Assembly: GCA_937883785.1 (NCBI GenBank)
Contig: CALGDE010000108.1
Coordinates: 1-33,184 of the forward strand
From: an uncultured cyanobacterium
Lineage (GTDB): Bacteria; Cyanobacteriota; Cyanobacteriia; CACIAM-69d
Direction: 5' to 3'
DNA: 33,184 nucleotides
Each line of letters starts with the position of its first letter. Positions within the stretch are counted from its first letter, which is position 1. A program made the position numbers and the translations under genes. The notes under the pieces were generated by a model, which worked only from the letters and a program-made list of their open reading frames with translations, made no database searches and had not been told where the DNA came from. Positions 16,137-23,517 of this stretch are shown piece after piece.

Positions 16137-16976
16137 TTACTGTCCAACGTTGCCAGTGCCCTCTGACTCTCCGTCGCCAGCCTGGTTATTTAGGGCAGGT
16201 TCGTTATCGTCAGTTAAAGGTAAATTATCTAGGGATTCCGGAGTGTAAGGATAAATAATGGTCCACTCCAAGGTGCTCAATGGGGCAGTAATGCGCACCT
16301 TCGCTTCGGGGGCCGGTCCACTTTTGGTGTCCACCGATTCCACTACGCCCACGGGCAAACCCGCCGGAAAAAGCTGGCTGTAGTTAGATGTAAATACGGT
16401 GTCCCCCGCTCGCACATCCGGCAGCTTTTCGAAAAATTCCATAACGGCAACGTTGCCGTTTTGACCCCGCAGGTATCCCATAAACCGCGATCGCCCCACG
16501 GTAACCCCCACCCGGCTGCTGAGGTTACTTAGCAGCAGCACACGGCTAGTATTAGCGGTGACCGCCTCCACCCGTCCCACTACGCCGCCGGGAGCCATAA
16601 CAATCGCCCCTTCCACCACGCCGTCATTGGAGCCTCGCCCCAGCACGACCTGCTGCCACCAGCCGTTGGCGCTGCGACCAATGGTGGGAGCTGCAATACC
16701 CTTGTCATCTAATTCGCTTTGGTAGTCGATGAGCGATCGCAGGCTACGGTTTTGATTTTCCAACTCCGCCAGCCGCTGCTGAAGCTCCAAAACCCGCGCA
16801 TCCCGCTCCCAGGATTGGTTCGGCGCATCTCCCTGAAGGGGGCGAGCTACCCAGCCATAAATTTCCGTCAGCACATCTCCCTGAGTTTGGCGCAGTCCCC
16901 AAACCGCACCGGCTGAAACGCCGATTAAGACAATACGAAGCCAATTTTTAAGCCACCAGCGGCGAAGGGAAAGCAT
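16137..16976 (-). CDS. mreC: Rod shape-determining protein MreC
   Basis: A periplasmic scaffold of the elongasome, 279 residues. One N-terminal transmembrane helix (about 13-28, LRIVLIGVSAGAVWGL) is followed by a coiled coil (about 60-92, ARVLELQQRLAELENQNRSL). Next comes the double beta-barrel domain with GRSANGWWQQVVLGRGSNDG and the typical VVGRVEAVTANTSRVLLLSN. It ends in an acidic, low-complexity tail rich in Asp, Glu, Asn and Gly. It lies between mreB and mreD in one minus-strand operon; a 158-bp gap separates it from mreB. Confidence 0.96.
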   Translation of the reverse strand: MLSLRRWWLKNWLRIVLIGVSAGAVWGLRQTQGDVLTEIYGWVARPLQGDAPNQSWERDARVLELQQRLAELENQNRSLRSLIDYQSELDDKGIAAPTIGRSANGWWQQVVLGRGSNDGVVEGAIVMAPGGVVGRVEAVTANTSRVLLLSNLSSRVGVTVGRSRFMGYLRGQNGNVAVMEFFEKLPDVRAGDTVFTSNYSQLFPAGLPVGVVESVDTKSGPAPEAKVRITAPLSTLEWTIIYPYTPESLDNLPLTDDNEPALNNQAGDGESEGTGNVGQ

Positions 16977-17134
16977 AGTTAAAAACTAGTAGACGTCGGA
17001 GTTGTGCCTGAGTGTGTTTTTCGAAAGTGCCCTTCAAATAAGAATTACGGAAGAAACAGTTTCGAACCAAGGTAACGGGTTTGAGGTGAAACAATCTAAG
17101 CGCCTGAGTTTTGCTGACCCAGACGCTTTGTTTT

Positions 17135-18172
17135 CTAAATAGAGCGCGATCGGCTGCTGAACACCCGCTCAAGTTCTTTGAAGTTCTCCAGCACTCGCCC
17201 GGTACCCAACACGACGCAGCTTAGGGGATCCGCCGCCACGTGAACTACAATTCCTGTTTCGTGGCTAATCAGGGTATCCAGTCCTTTTAGCAACGCGCCG
17301 CCGCCCGCCAGCATAATGCCACGATCAATAATATCCGCCGCCAATTCTGGAGGGGTTCGTTCTAAAGTGCGTTTCACCGCCTCCACAATCACCGACAGGG
17401 GCTCCGACATACTTTCGCGGATTTCCCCTTCCTTAACGGTCACCGTGCGAGGCAACCCCGAAAGCAAGTGCAGTCCACGCACCTCCATACCTTGGTCATC
17501 GTTGTCGCTGGGATAGGCAGAACCAATGCGGATCTTCACTTCCTCAGCGGTGCGCTCACCAATCACCAGGTTGTGTACCTTCTTCATGTACTGGGAAATA
17601 GCGTCGCTTAGCTCATCACCAGCCACCCGCACCGATTCACTAAGTACAGTGCCCTGTAGGCTAAGCACCGCCACCTCCGTAGTGCCGCCGCCAATGTCGA
17701 TGATCATATTGCCGGTGGGATCCGCCACCGGCAGCCCAGCGCCGATCGCCGCCGCCACCGGTTCATCAATTAAGTACACTTCTCGCGCCCCCGCCTGGGC
17801 CGCCGCTTCCATCACCGCCCGTCGCTCGACGCCAGTAACGCCGCTGGGAATACCAATCACAATGCGGGGGGGCACCAGCCGCCCTTCGCTCACGCGGGTA
17901 ATAAAGTGTTTCAACATTAGCTCCGCCGTGTCGAAGTCGGCGATTACGCCGTCCCGCAAAGGACGCAGCGCCGTCACATTGCCAGGGGTACGCCCTAGCA
18001 TTTTCTTGGCATCTTCACCCACAGCGAGGGGGTTGTTTTTATCTTGGTCGATCGCCACCACCGACGGCTCTTGGAGCACAATTCCCTTACCTGAAACGTA
18101 AACCAGGGTATTGGCAGTGCCCAGGTCAATGCCCATATCGCGCGACAGCGAAAACCGATTAAAAGGACCCAC
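17135..18172 (-). CDS. mreB: Rod shape-determining actin homologue MreB
   Basis: A bacterial actin that polymerises under the membrane and directs lateral cell-wall growth. The 345 residues have the actin ATPase motifs in order: phosphate-1 DMGIDLGTANTLVYV (12-26), phosphate-2 IIDIGGGTTEVAVLS, and the adenosine motif GIMLAGGGALLKGLD. The start is GTG at 18172, which gives the expected cyanobacterial opening MGPFNRFSLSRDMGIDLG. It is the first gene of mreBCD; queA lies 203 bp upstream on the same strand, and the gap is long enough for a separate promoter. Confidence 0.98.
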   Translation of the reverse strand: MGPFNRFSLSRDMGIDLGTANTLVYVSGKGIVLQEPSVVAIDQDKNNPLAVGEDAKKMLGRTPGNVTALRPLRDGVIADFDTAELMLKHFITRVSEGRLVPPRIVIGIPSGVTGVERRAVMEAAAQAGAREVYLIDEPVAAAIGAGLPVADPTGNMIIDIGGGTTEVAVLSLQGTVLSESVRVAGDELSDAISQYMKKVHNLVIGERTAEEVKIRIGSAYPSDNDDQGMEVRGLHLLSGLPRTVTVKEGEIRESMSEPLSVIVEAVKRTLERTPPELAADIIDRGIMLAGGGALLKGLDTLISHETGIVVHVAADPLSCVVLGTGRVLENFKELERVFSSRSRSI

Positions 18173-18375
18173 TACTTCTATCCCTCAAGGAAAAGAATAT
18201 TAAACATCTTGTGTCGGGCGACTAACGGTGTAGATCTGCGCTCAATCACAACTTGCAATTGGCCCGGATTTTATTACGTTTTTATGCGCCCGTCCAGTCG
18301 TAACCGTTAACACCCCCTTACCCATGGGTGGGCTAGAAGCCGTTACCCAGAACCTTCGAGAGATTAAGGGCACAA

Positions 18376-19554
18376 TCAGGGAAGTTTTGCCGTTGGCAAA
18401 ATTAACATTGCGTCGCCAAAGGAATAAAAACGATACGGGCGATCGCCAACGCTGGGAGGCGCATCAAGGGCAAGCTGATACAGCTCCAGCAGCCGATCTC
18501 GACCAATCAAAGCCGCCACCAGCATCATCAAACTGGAGCGCGGCAGGTGGAAATTGGTAATTAGCCCATCCACCACCTGCCACCGATAACCGGGATAAAT
18601 AAATAGATTAGTTTTGCCGCAAAACGGTGCCAAAGGCTTATTCTCGCCCAGGCTGGCTTGACCGGCGCTTTCCAAAGCCCGCACCGCTGTGGTGCCCACG
18701 GCGATTACCCGCCCGCCGCGATTCCGAGTCGCCTGAACTTTTTCCACCACATCCGTCGGTACCTCCGTCCATTCGTGATGCATTTCATGGTCGGTGATGG
18801 TTTCCGACTCCACCGGGCGGAAGGTGCCCACCCCCACGTGCAAGGTGAGTTTTACGTGGTCAATACCGGCAGCGGCGAGGGCATCAAAAAGCTGGGGCGT
18901 AAAGTGCAGTCCGGCGGTGGGGGCAGCGGCAGAACCAGCGGCGCTGGCATAGATGGTTTGGTAGCGTTCCGGTGGGGCGTCGGACTCGGTAATGTAAGGC
19001 GGCAAGGGCATATTTCCCCACTGATCCAGCACGCTTAACAGATGGACGTCGTCGGGCAAATGAAATTTTAGCCAGCGCCCTCCAGTTTCCGTGTCCGTAT
19101 CCGTGATGGTGGCGGTGAGGGGATCAGCTGTGGATGGAGAGGAAGGGGCAGCGGATGCAGGGTCGGACCCTGCGTTCAAATTTGGTGCATCAGGGTGGGA
19201 TTCACTGGGACGAAATTCAATCACGCTGCCCACGGGGAGACGTTTACCGGGGCGCACCAATGCCAACCATTCCTGGGGCGATCGCGCCTCTAGCAGCAAC
19301 ACTTCCACCGCCGCCCCGGTGATTTTGCGGCCGTACAATCGCGCTGGGATCACCGACGTGTCGTTTAGCACCAGTAGATCCCCTGCCTTCAGCCACTGGG
19401 GCAGGCTATCGAAGCGAGCATGGCGGTGTTCTGTGGGGGAGCTTGCCACCAGCAACCGAGAATGATCCCGAGGCTCCGCTGGGTTTTGAGCAATGCGGCT
19501 CTCCGGCAACTGGTATTCATACCGATCCAGCTTTAAATCTTGGTCATTTTGCAT
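18376..19554 (-). CDS. queA: tRNA preQ1(34) S-adenosylmethionine ribosyltransferase-isomerase
   Basis: It moves the ribosyl group of S-adenosylmethionine onto preQ1 at tRNA position 34, making epoxyqueuosine. Family blocks: RYEYQLPESRIAQNPAEPRD near the start, LLVLNDTSVIPARLYGRK (60-77), the signature AGSAAAPTAGLHFTPQL (206-222), and the C-terminal FYSFGDAMLI. It has 392 residues against about 345-360 typically. The excess is a low-complexity insert at about 117-150, rich in Ser, Pro, Ala, Asp and Thr, inside a region usually spanned by a short loop. It probably leaves the active site intact. Confidence 0.96.
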   Translation of the reverse strand: MQNDQDLKLDRYEYQLPESRIAQNPAEPRDHSRLLVASSPTEHRHARFDSLPQWLKAGDLLVLNDTSVIPARLYGRKITGAAVEVLLLEARSPQEWLALVRPGKRLPVGSVIEFRPSESHPDAPNLNAGSDPASAAPSSPSTADPLTATITDTDTETGGRWLKFHLPDDVHLLSVLDQWGNMPLPPYITESDAPPERYQTIYASAAGSAAAPTAGLHFTPQLFDALAAAGIDHVKLTLHVGVGTFRPVESETITDHEMHHEWTEVPTDVVEKVQATRNRGGRVIAVGTTAVRALESAGQASLGENKPLAPFCGKTNLFIYPGYRWQVVDGLITNFHLPRSSLMMLVAALIGRDRLLELYQLALDAPPSVGDRPYRFYSFGDAMLILPTAKLP

Positions 19555-19671
19555 AAGAGTAGTTGCAGGGAGAAAGCGTGCGCATAATATTTTTTTAATA
19601 TTGTGGTTATAAAGCTTAATTACTTGAGAGAATAGGGGTGTAGAACAAACTTGGCTATAGCAAGTAGTGCG

Positions 19672-20061
19672 ATGGACATTTTCTATCGATTTGCCAATGC
19701 CAGCTTGACGCTGCGGACAGTTGAGCGATTAGCTCAGCTTCAGTTTGTAACCGACATGCAGGTTACGATTGTCCATCAACCTGATGGATGGATCTTGCGT
19801 TTAGAGTTGGATCATATGGTGTGCCCGCTGGATATTTTAGATCTACGCTCATTTTTGTCTGAGCTAGGGGAGGTGTACGAGCCCAAAGGTCCGCTAAAAG
19901 TGGCGTTTTGGGGGTTGGATGTGGGCGAATCGCCCATTTCGGTAATGCGGCAGCAGCAGGTGGCGATCGTGTCCTACGGATTGCCAAACCGCATTGATAT
20001 TGAGGAGTTTTGCAAGGAGTTTATTGCAGGACTGGGATATTGCCCGGCAACCCTGGTTTAG
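19672..20061 (+). CDS. Conserved-looking hypothetical protein
   Basis: A 129-residue soluble protein of unknown function. It has no signal peptide, membrane helix or catalytic motif that I recognise; a mixed alpha/beta composition with a hydrophobic core (LRLELDHMVCPLDILDLRSF) looks like a real folded protein. I prefer ATG 19672, giving the opening MDIFYRFANASLTLRTVERL; a TTG at 19651 with AGGGG upstream would add seven residues and cannot be excluded. It lies between queA (divergent, 117 bp away) and a YraN gene (convergent, 23 bp apart). Confidence 0.7.
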   Translation: MDIFYRFANASLTLRTVERLAQLQFVTDMQVTIVHQPDGWILRLELDHMVCPLDILDLRSFLSELGEVYEPKGPLKVAFWGLDVGESPISVMRQQQVAIVSYGLPNRIDIEEFCKEFIAGLGYCPATLV

Positions 20062-20084
20062 GGTGCGTCTCACCGTTACCGGGT

Positions 20085-20612
20085 TTAGCCAAGGTCGAAG
20101 GCGTTGGGAATATAGTGCTGTAGCGTCAGGCGGTGGTTGTAGATAACCTGTGGGCTGCCGGGAGCGATCGCTGAGCACTGGTGAGTTAGGTCGATGGGAT
20201 CAATCAGTGATGGTGGTGTTTGGGGTTGGCGATCGCACCGTACTGCTGCCACATCAAAGCGACAGGCATCGTCGCTCAAGTCTGGAAATTCACTGAGAAA
20301 CGTTTGGGCGGCGCGAATTAGTTTGGAGCATTTACTGGGACTTAGGGCGAGTAATCCGTCTTGGTCCCAGTTTTTGCGACTGCGGGTTTTCACTTCGATA
20401 AAGGCGAGGGTGCGGGGTTGGTTTTTTTCCTGGACTTTGGCAGGGATGGGCGATCGCGCCACCAAATCCAGCTCTCCCCATCGACATCGCCACCGCTGGG
20501 CAACCAGTTCCCAAGATTGCTGCCGCAGCCACGCCGCCACAAACGCCTCGCCCAATACGCCCGACTGATGTGAGGATGTTGGCACGGTCGAAAAACTTCT
20601 GAAAAACTTCAC
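20085..20612 (-). CDS. YraN/UPF0102 family predicted endonuclease-like protein
   Basis: A 175-residue member of the UPF0102 family, which has a restriction-endonuclease-like fold and a suggested role in nucleic acid processing. The family core is visible: GVLGEAFVAAWL (about 18-29), then WRCRWGELDLVAR with Glu47 and Asp49, and FIEVKTRSRK with Glu73-x-Lys75, together forming the D/E...ExK site. It is longer than the usual ~120 residues because of a Gln/Pro-rich C-terminal extension from about 135. The start is GTG at 20612, divergent from the toxin-antitoxin module at 20723. Confidence 0.88.
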   Translation of the reverse strand: MKFFRSFSTVPTSSHQSGVLGEAFVAAWLRQQSWELVAQRWRCRWGELDLVARSPIPAKVQEKNQPRTLAFIEVKTRSRKNWDQDGLLALSPSKCSKLIRAAQTFLSEFPDLSDDACRFDVAAVRCDRQPQTPPSLIDPIDLTHQCSAIAPGSPQVIYNHRLTLQHYIPNAFDLG

Positions 20613-20679
20613 TGACTACCGTTACTTTTTATCCTGAACAAGGAGCCGTTCACGCCACCATTTCAAATTGAGTCATCGG

Positions 20680-20694
20680 TACAATATGTATTGT
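20680..20694 (+). promoter_or_regulatory. Promoter-overlapping dyad in front of the EAD1-MntA/HepT module
   Basis: ACAATA-TG-TATTGT (20681-20694) is an inverted repeat with perfect 6-bp arms. It overlaps TACAAT (20680-20685), a good -10 box, about 30 bp before the GTG start. A dyad over the -10 of a toxin-antitoxin operon is the expected place for an autorepression operator, though no -35 at ideal distance is visible. Confidence 0.4.
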
Positions 20695-20722
20695 TCATCC
20701 AACTCGACTACTTTATAGGGCA

Positions 20723-21424
20723 GTGGAATCCAAACGCTGGAATCGTGCAGGCAAAAAAGAATTTCGCCTGGAACTGGTTGATACTTACAAAACCTACAAG
20801 TTCTTGTTGATTTTTGTCGCCGAAGAATTGGGTGAGTCCTTGCCCAAGTTGACTGGAGACACAACTGTGGAAGGTGCCGCGTTTGATTTGATCAACTGGG
20901 CAGAGTCCGAGCACCGACTAGACGAGCTTTTTACGGCGTTCTTATCAGAGAATCCTAACCGCTACTCAGGGCTAGACATCACACAAAATCACTGCGGATC
21001 GGGCGATCGTATTTCATGCAACAAAAGCGCCTTGCCGCTGAGCGATCAAGTAAACACAAGCCAGAATCTCTGGCGGTCAAAACACAGCTTGGTTAAGACG
21101 GACTCTGTCGATGAAATTATGGAAGTGCGTCACGAAGTTGTTGTGAATCGCGACCTTCTAACTAAGCTGTGTAAAAGCCACAACATTCAAGAACTTTACT
21201 TATTTGGCTCGGTTCTACGGGATGATTTTGGGCCCAATAGCGATGTTGACATATTGGTAAAATTTCACCCAGGATGCACGCCTGGTCTGGGCTTTATCGA
21301 TGTTCAAGACAGTTTAAGCAAACTATTTAATCGCCCTGTTGATCTCAACACTCCGGAAGATCTTAGTCCCTATTTCCGCAGTGATGTTCTTGCCGTCGCG
21401 AGACAAATTTATGGAGAAAAGTGA
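20723..21424 (+). CDS. EAD1-like domain fused to MntA-type nucleotidyltransferase antitoxin
   Basis: A 233-residue two-domain protein. About residues 12-80 resemble effector-associated domain 1, a small helical adaptor of bacterial conflict systems: FLLIFVAEELGESLPKL, then EGAAFDLINWAESEHRLDEL and FLSENPNR. A polar linker (81-131) leads to a minimal nucleotidyltransferase with a perfect GSx10DxD site (Gly162, Ser163, Asp174, Asp176) and a third acidic residue in PVDLN (Asp207). MntA antitoxins AMPylate their HepT partner to neutralise it. The stop overlaps the HepT start by 14 bases. The start is GTG 20723 with weak ribosome binding; an internal ATG at 21119 (residue 133) could yield a plain, standard-length MntA. 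Known MntA proteins are about 100-140 residues, so the N-terminal extension is unusual. The EAD1 assignment is by eye and needs a profile search. Confidence 0.8.
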   Translation: MESKRWNRAGKKEFRLELVDTYKTYKFLLIFVAEELGESLPKLTGDTTVEGAAFDLINWAESEHRLDELFTAFLSENPNRYSGLDITQNHCGSGDRISCNKSALPLSDQVNTSQNLWRSKHSLVKTDSVDEIMEVRHEVVVNRDLLTKLCKSHNIQELYLFGSVLRDDFGPNSDVDILVKFHPGCTPGLGFIDVQDSLSKLFNRPVDLNTPEDLSPYFRSDVLAVARQIYGEK

Positions 21425-21752
21425 CGTTGATCGAGTCCAGCATATGCTGGATGCGGCGAAGAAAATCGTTGAGTTTACCCAGGATGTTCAGCGTGCAGAT
21501 TTGGATAGAAATGAGATGCTGTCTTTGTCGGTAGTGCGCCTGATCGAAATCATTGGTGAGGCAGCAAAGCACGTTTCTATAGAAACTCGCAGACAATATC
21601 CTAACGTTCCTTGGCGACAAATATGCGGTATGCGCGATCGCCTTGTCCATGCTTACTACAAAGTAGATTTAGACGTTGTGTGGGGCGTAGCCGCAAGAGA
21701 TTTACCAGAAACTATTCCTGAGTTGGAAAGAATATTGGGAGATTTGAAATAA
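21411..21752 (+). CDS. hepT: HepT-type HEPN ribonuclease toxin
   Basis: A 113-residue all-helical HEPN-fold toxin of the HepT/MntA type. The catalytic motif RX4HXY is intact: Arg75, His80, Tyr82 in MRDRLVHAYY, followed by the typical VDLDVVW. In characterised systems HepT cleaves RNA (mRNA or tRNA 3' ends), and the antitoxin AMPylates the motif tyrosine. I chose ATG 21411, which gives a standard HepT opening (KSDVDRVQHMLDAAKKI); the frame is open further upstream but that part only shadows the antitoxin. The 14-base overlap with the antitoxin gene indicates translational coupling. It ends nine bases before the convergent GT39 gene. Confidence 0.93.
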   Translation: MEKSDVDRVQHMLDAAKKIVEFTQDVQRADLDRNEMLSLSVVRLIEIIGEAAKHVSIETRRQYPNVPWRQICGMRDRLVHAYYKVDLDVVWGVAARDLPETIPELERILGDLK

Positions 21753-21761
21753 TACTTTGGC

Positions 21762-23441
21762 TTATCGAGACGAACGCTGGAAAATTTGGATTTCCGGGTC
21801 AATTTTATCGAAGTTAGTGTAGACAGCCATTGTATCGATCGCCCGCTCATTAACCTCATCAAAATCAAATAAATATCCATCCGGTTGCGTTTGTTTTTGT
21901 AACACCCGCTTGTAACCTAATGACTCTGACTTCAGCATTGTAAAAAACTGATGAGTTGGGTTGTCGGCTTCAAAGCGCCGCTCATCGTAACCGCTAGAAA
22001 TCACGATAAGTTCCGGTTGAAGCGCTGCGATCTCCTCAATCTTCGGCGCTTCGATATGCTCAGTTTTAAATCCATCAAATCGCGGTAGATACTTTCTAAT
22101 TCCCACTCGAAGTACCAGGGAATCTTTGGGAATATTCCCTGCCATCCACGTTTCAACGCCGTAGCGAGAATCGTTCAACATTAGAGTATTTGGCGTCCAA
22201 GCATAGGCGAAGGTGTAGGCGAAAACTCCAGCAGCGATCGCCCCAGCCACCCATCGAAAATTTCCCCGTTTAGAAACTATATCTGCCACAAATTTACCGC
22301 CAAAGATCGCCAGCATCGGCATTAATGGCATTAGGTAGCGATCGGGGTTGTACATCACCGGAGTGACGTAGAGAAAGTAGTAGGAAACTGAGGGAATTAG
22401 TAGCCCCAGAGGAATCCAGTTTCTTTGATGGAGTTTGGCGGTGATTAGGTGCCAGGTGTATCGACCAATTCCGCACAAGATGGCGATCGCCACCGGCCAG
22501 CCAAACATAAATCGAAACGTGCGCAGGGTGGTGCCAAACATTTGCCACTGTCCCCACAAATCTTCGCTGTAGCGGGGACGAATCTTAGCACTGCCGTAGA
22601 GCAATAGGTTGATGCGATCGATAAATCCATCGAAGTTTAAAAAGGCATTGCTTAGGGTTAAAAATCCAAAGATTCCAATTAGTAATGGCTGCCAGAAGCG
22701 GCGATCGCTCAGCACCTTTTTAAAAGTCTTTCCCCACGATTGCTTTGGGTTTTCCTTACGCAGCCTAAATCCATACAGGATTAGGACAGGAAGAAGCGGC
22801 AAAGATACAAATCCGTAGGCAGGATCTTTAGTGCAAATTGCGATTGTTCCTAACAGCGCTCCCCATCGATAATCTGATAAGCGCTGGTCTCTTAAAATGC
22901 GCCCATAAAATATTAGAAATCCCACTAACCAAAACAGCATTGGAATATCAAGGTTAGTGATTTTGGCGTAGTACACATACACTGGCGTCAGGGTAAATAT
23001 TAACGCCGAAAATAACCCTGTTCTTACGTCAAAAATCTCCTTACCAAGCTGATAGATTAGGGCGATTGTTCCCATTCCCATCAACACCGATAGCGATCGC
23101 CCCAAAAGAAACAGCAACGTGTAGGTTTCGTCACTTGCTCGGTCAGTGAGCCCCAGTTTTGCTAATGCCAATACGGGCATATAGAAAACCGATAATAGGT
23201 AATAGTGAAACGGCGGATATTTATAGTGCCAACCGTTAGCAAACCCTAAATCAATCGCCTCTAAAACTTTCTCGGGAACCAGCTCGTCCGCCGCCCATCC
23301 CAACCGATCCGGCAACCCCCACTGAATCCCCGGAATAGCGATCGCCCCCGCCAGCAAAACGATTGCAATCAGCGCCAAATTCTGAGGCTGCCGAAGCGTC
23401 TGCCAATGACTACTTAACCGTGGGAGCCGCAAAAATTCCAT
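21762..23441 (-). CDS. GT39/ArnT-like polyprenyl-phosphate-dependent glycosyltransferase
   Basis: A 559-residue polytopic membrane protein of the PMT/ArnT superfamily (GT-C fold), which transfers sugars from polyprenyl-phosphate donors on the outer face of the membrane. The first helix (about 22-40) is followed by an acidic loop (WAADELVPEKVLEAI) where the family keeps its catalytic Asp/Glu, then HYKYPPFHYYLL. About ten further helices follow, and a soluble periplasmic C-terminal portion from about residue 420. Acceptor and sugar cannot be predicted; cell-envelope glycan or lipid modification is likely. It is convergent with hepT. Confidence 0.85.
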   Translation of the reverse strand: MEFLRLPRLSSHWQTLRQPQNLALIAIVLLAGAIAIPGIQWGLPDRLGWAADELVPEKVLEAIDLGFANGWHYKYPPFHYYLLSVFYMPVLALAKLGLTDRASDETYTLLFLLGRSLSVLMGMGTIALIYQLGKEIFDVRTGLFSALIFTLTPVYVYYAKITNLDIPMLFWLVGFLIFYGRILRDQRLSDYRWGALLGTIAICTKDPAYGFVSLPLLPVLILYGFRLRKENPKQSWGKTFKKVLSDRRFWQPLLIGIFGFLTLSNAFLNFDGFIDRINLLLYGSAKIRPRYSEDLWGQWQMFGTTLRTFRFMFGWPVAIAILCGIGRYTWHLITAKLHQRNWIPLGLLIPSVSYYFLYVTPVMYNPDRYLMPLMPMLAIFGGKFVADIVSKRGNFRWVAGAIAAGVFAYTFAYAWTPNTLMLNDSRYGVETWMAGNIPKDSLVLRVGIRKYLPRFDGFKTEHIEAPKIEEIAALQPELIVISSGYDERRFEADNPTHQFFTMLKSESLGYKRVLQKQTQPDGYLFDFDEVNERAIDTMAVYTNFDKIDPEIQIFQRSSR

Positions 23442-23517
23442 AATCGGTTTGGGTCTAAAGCCCCGCCAAAAATCCCGCTAAAATCCTCCCAACCTTACCA
23501 GCCCCAACCGATTAGCA

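Noticed and set aside
21339-21410. Upstream extension of the HepT reading frame
   Set aside because: These 24 codons only shadow the antitoxin gene; ATG 21411 gives the standard HepT N-terminus.
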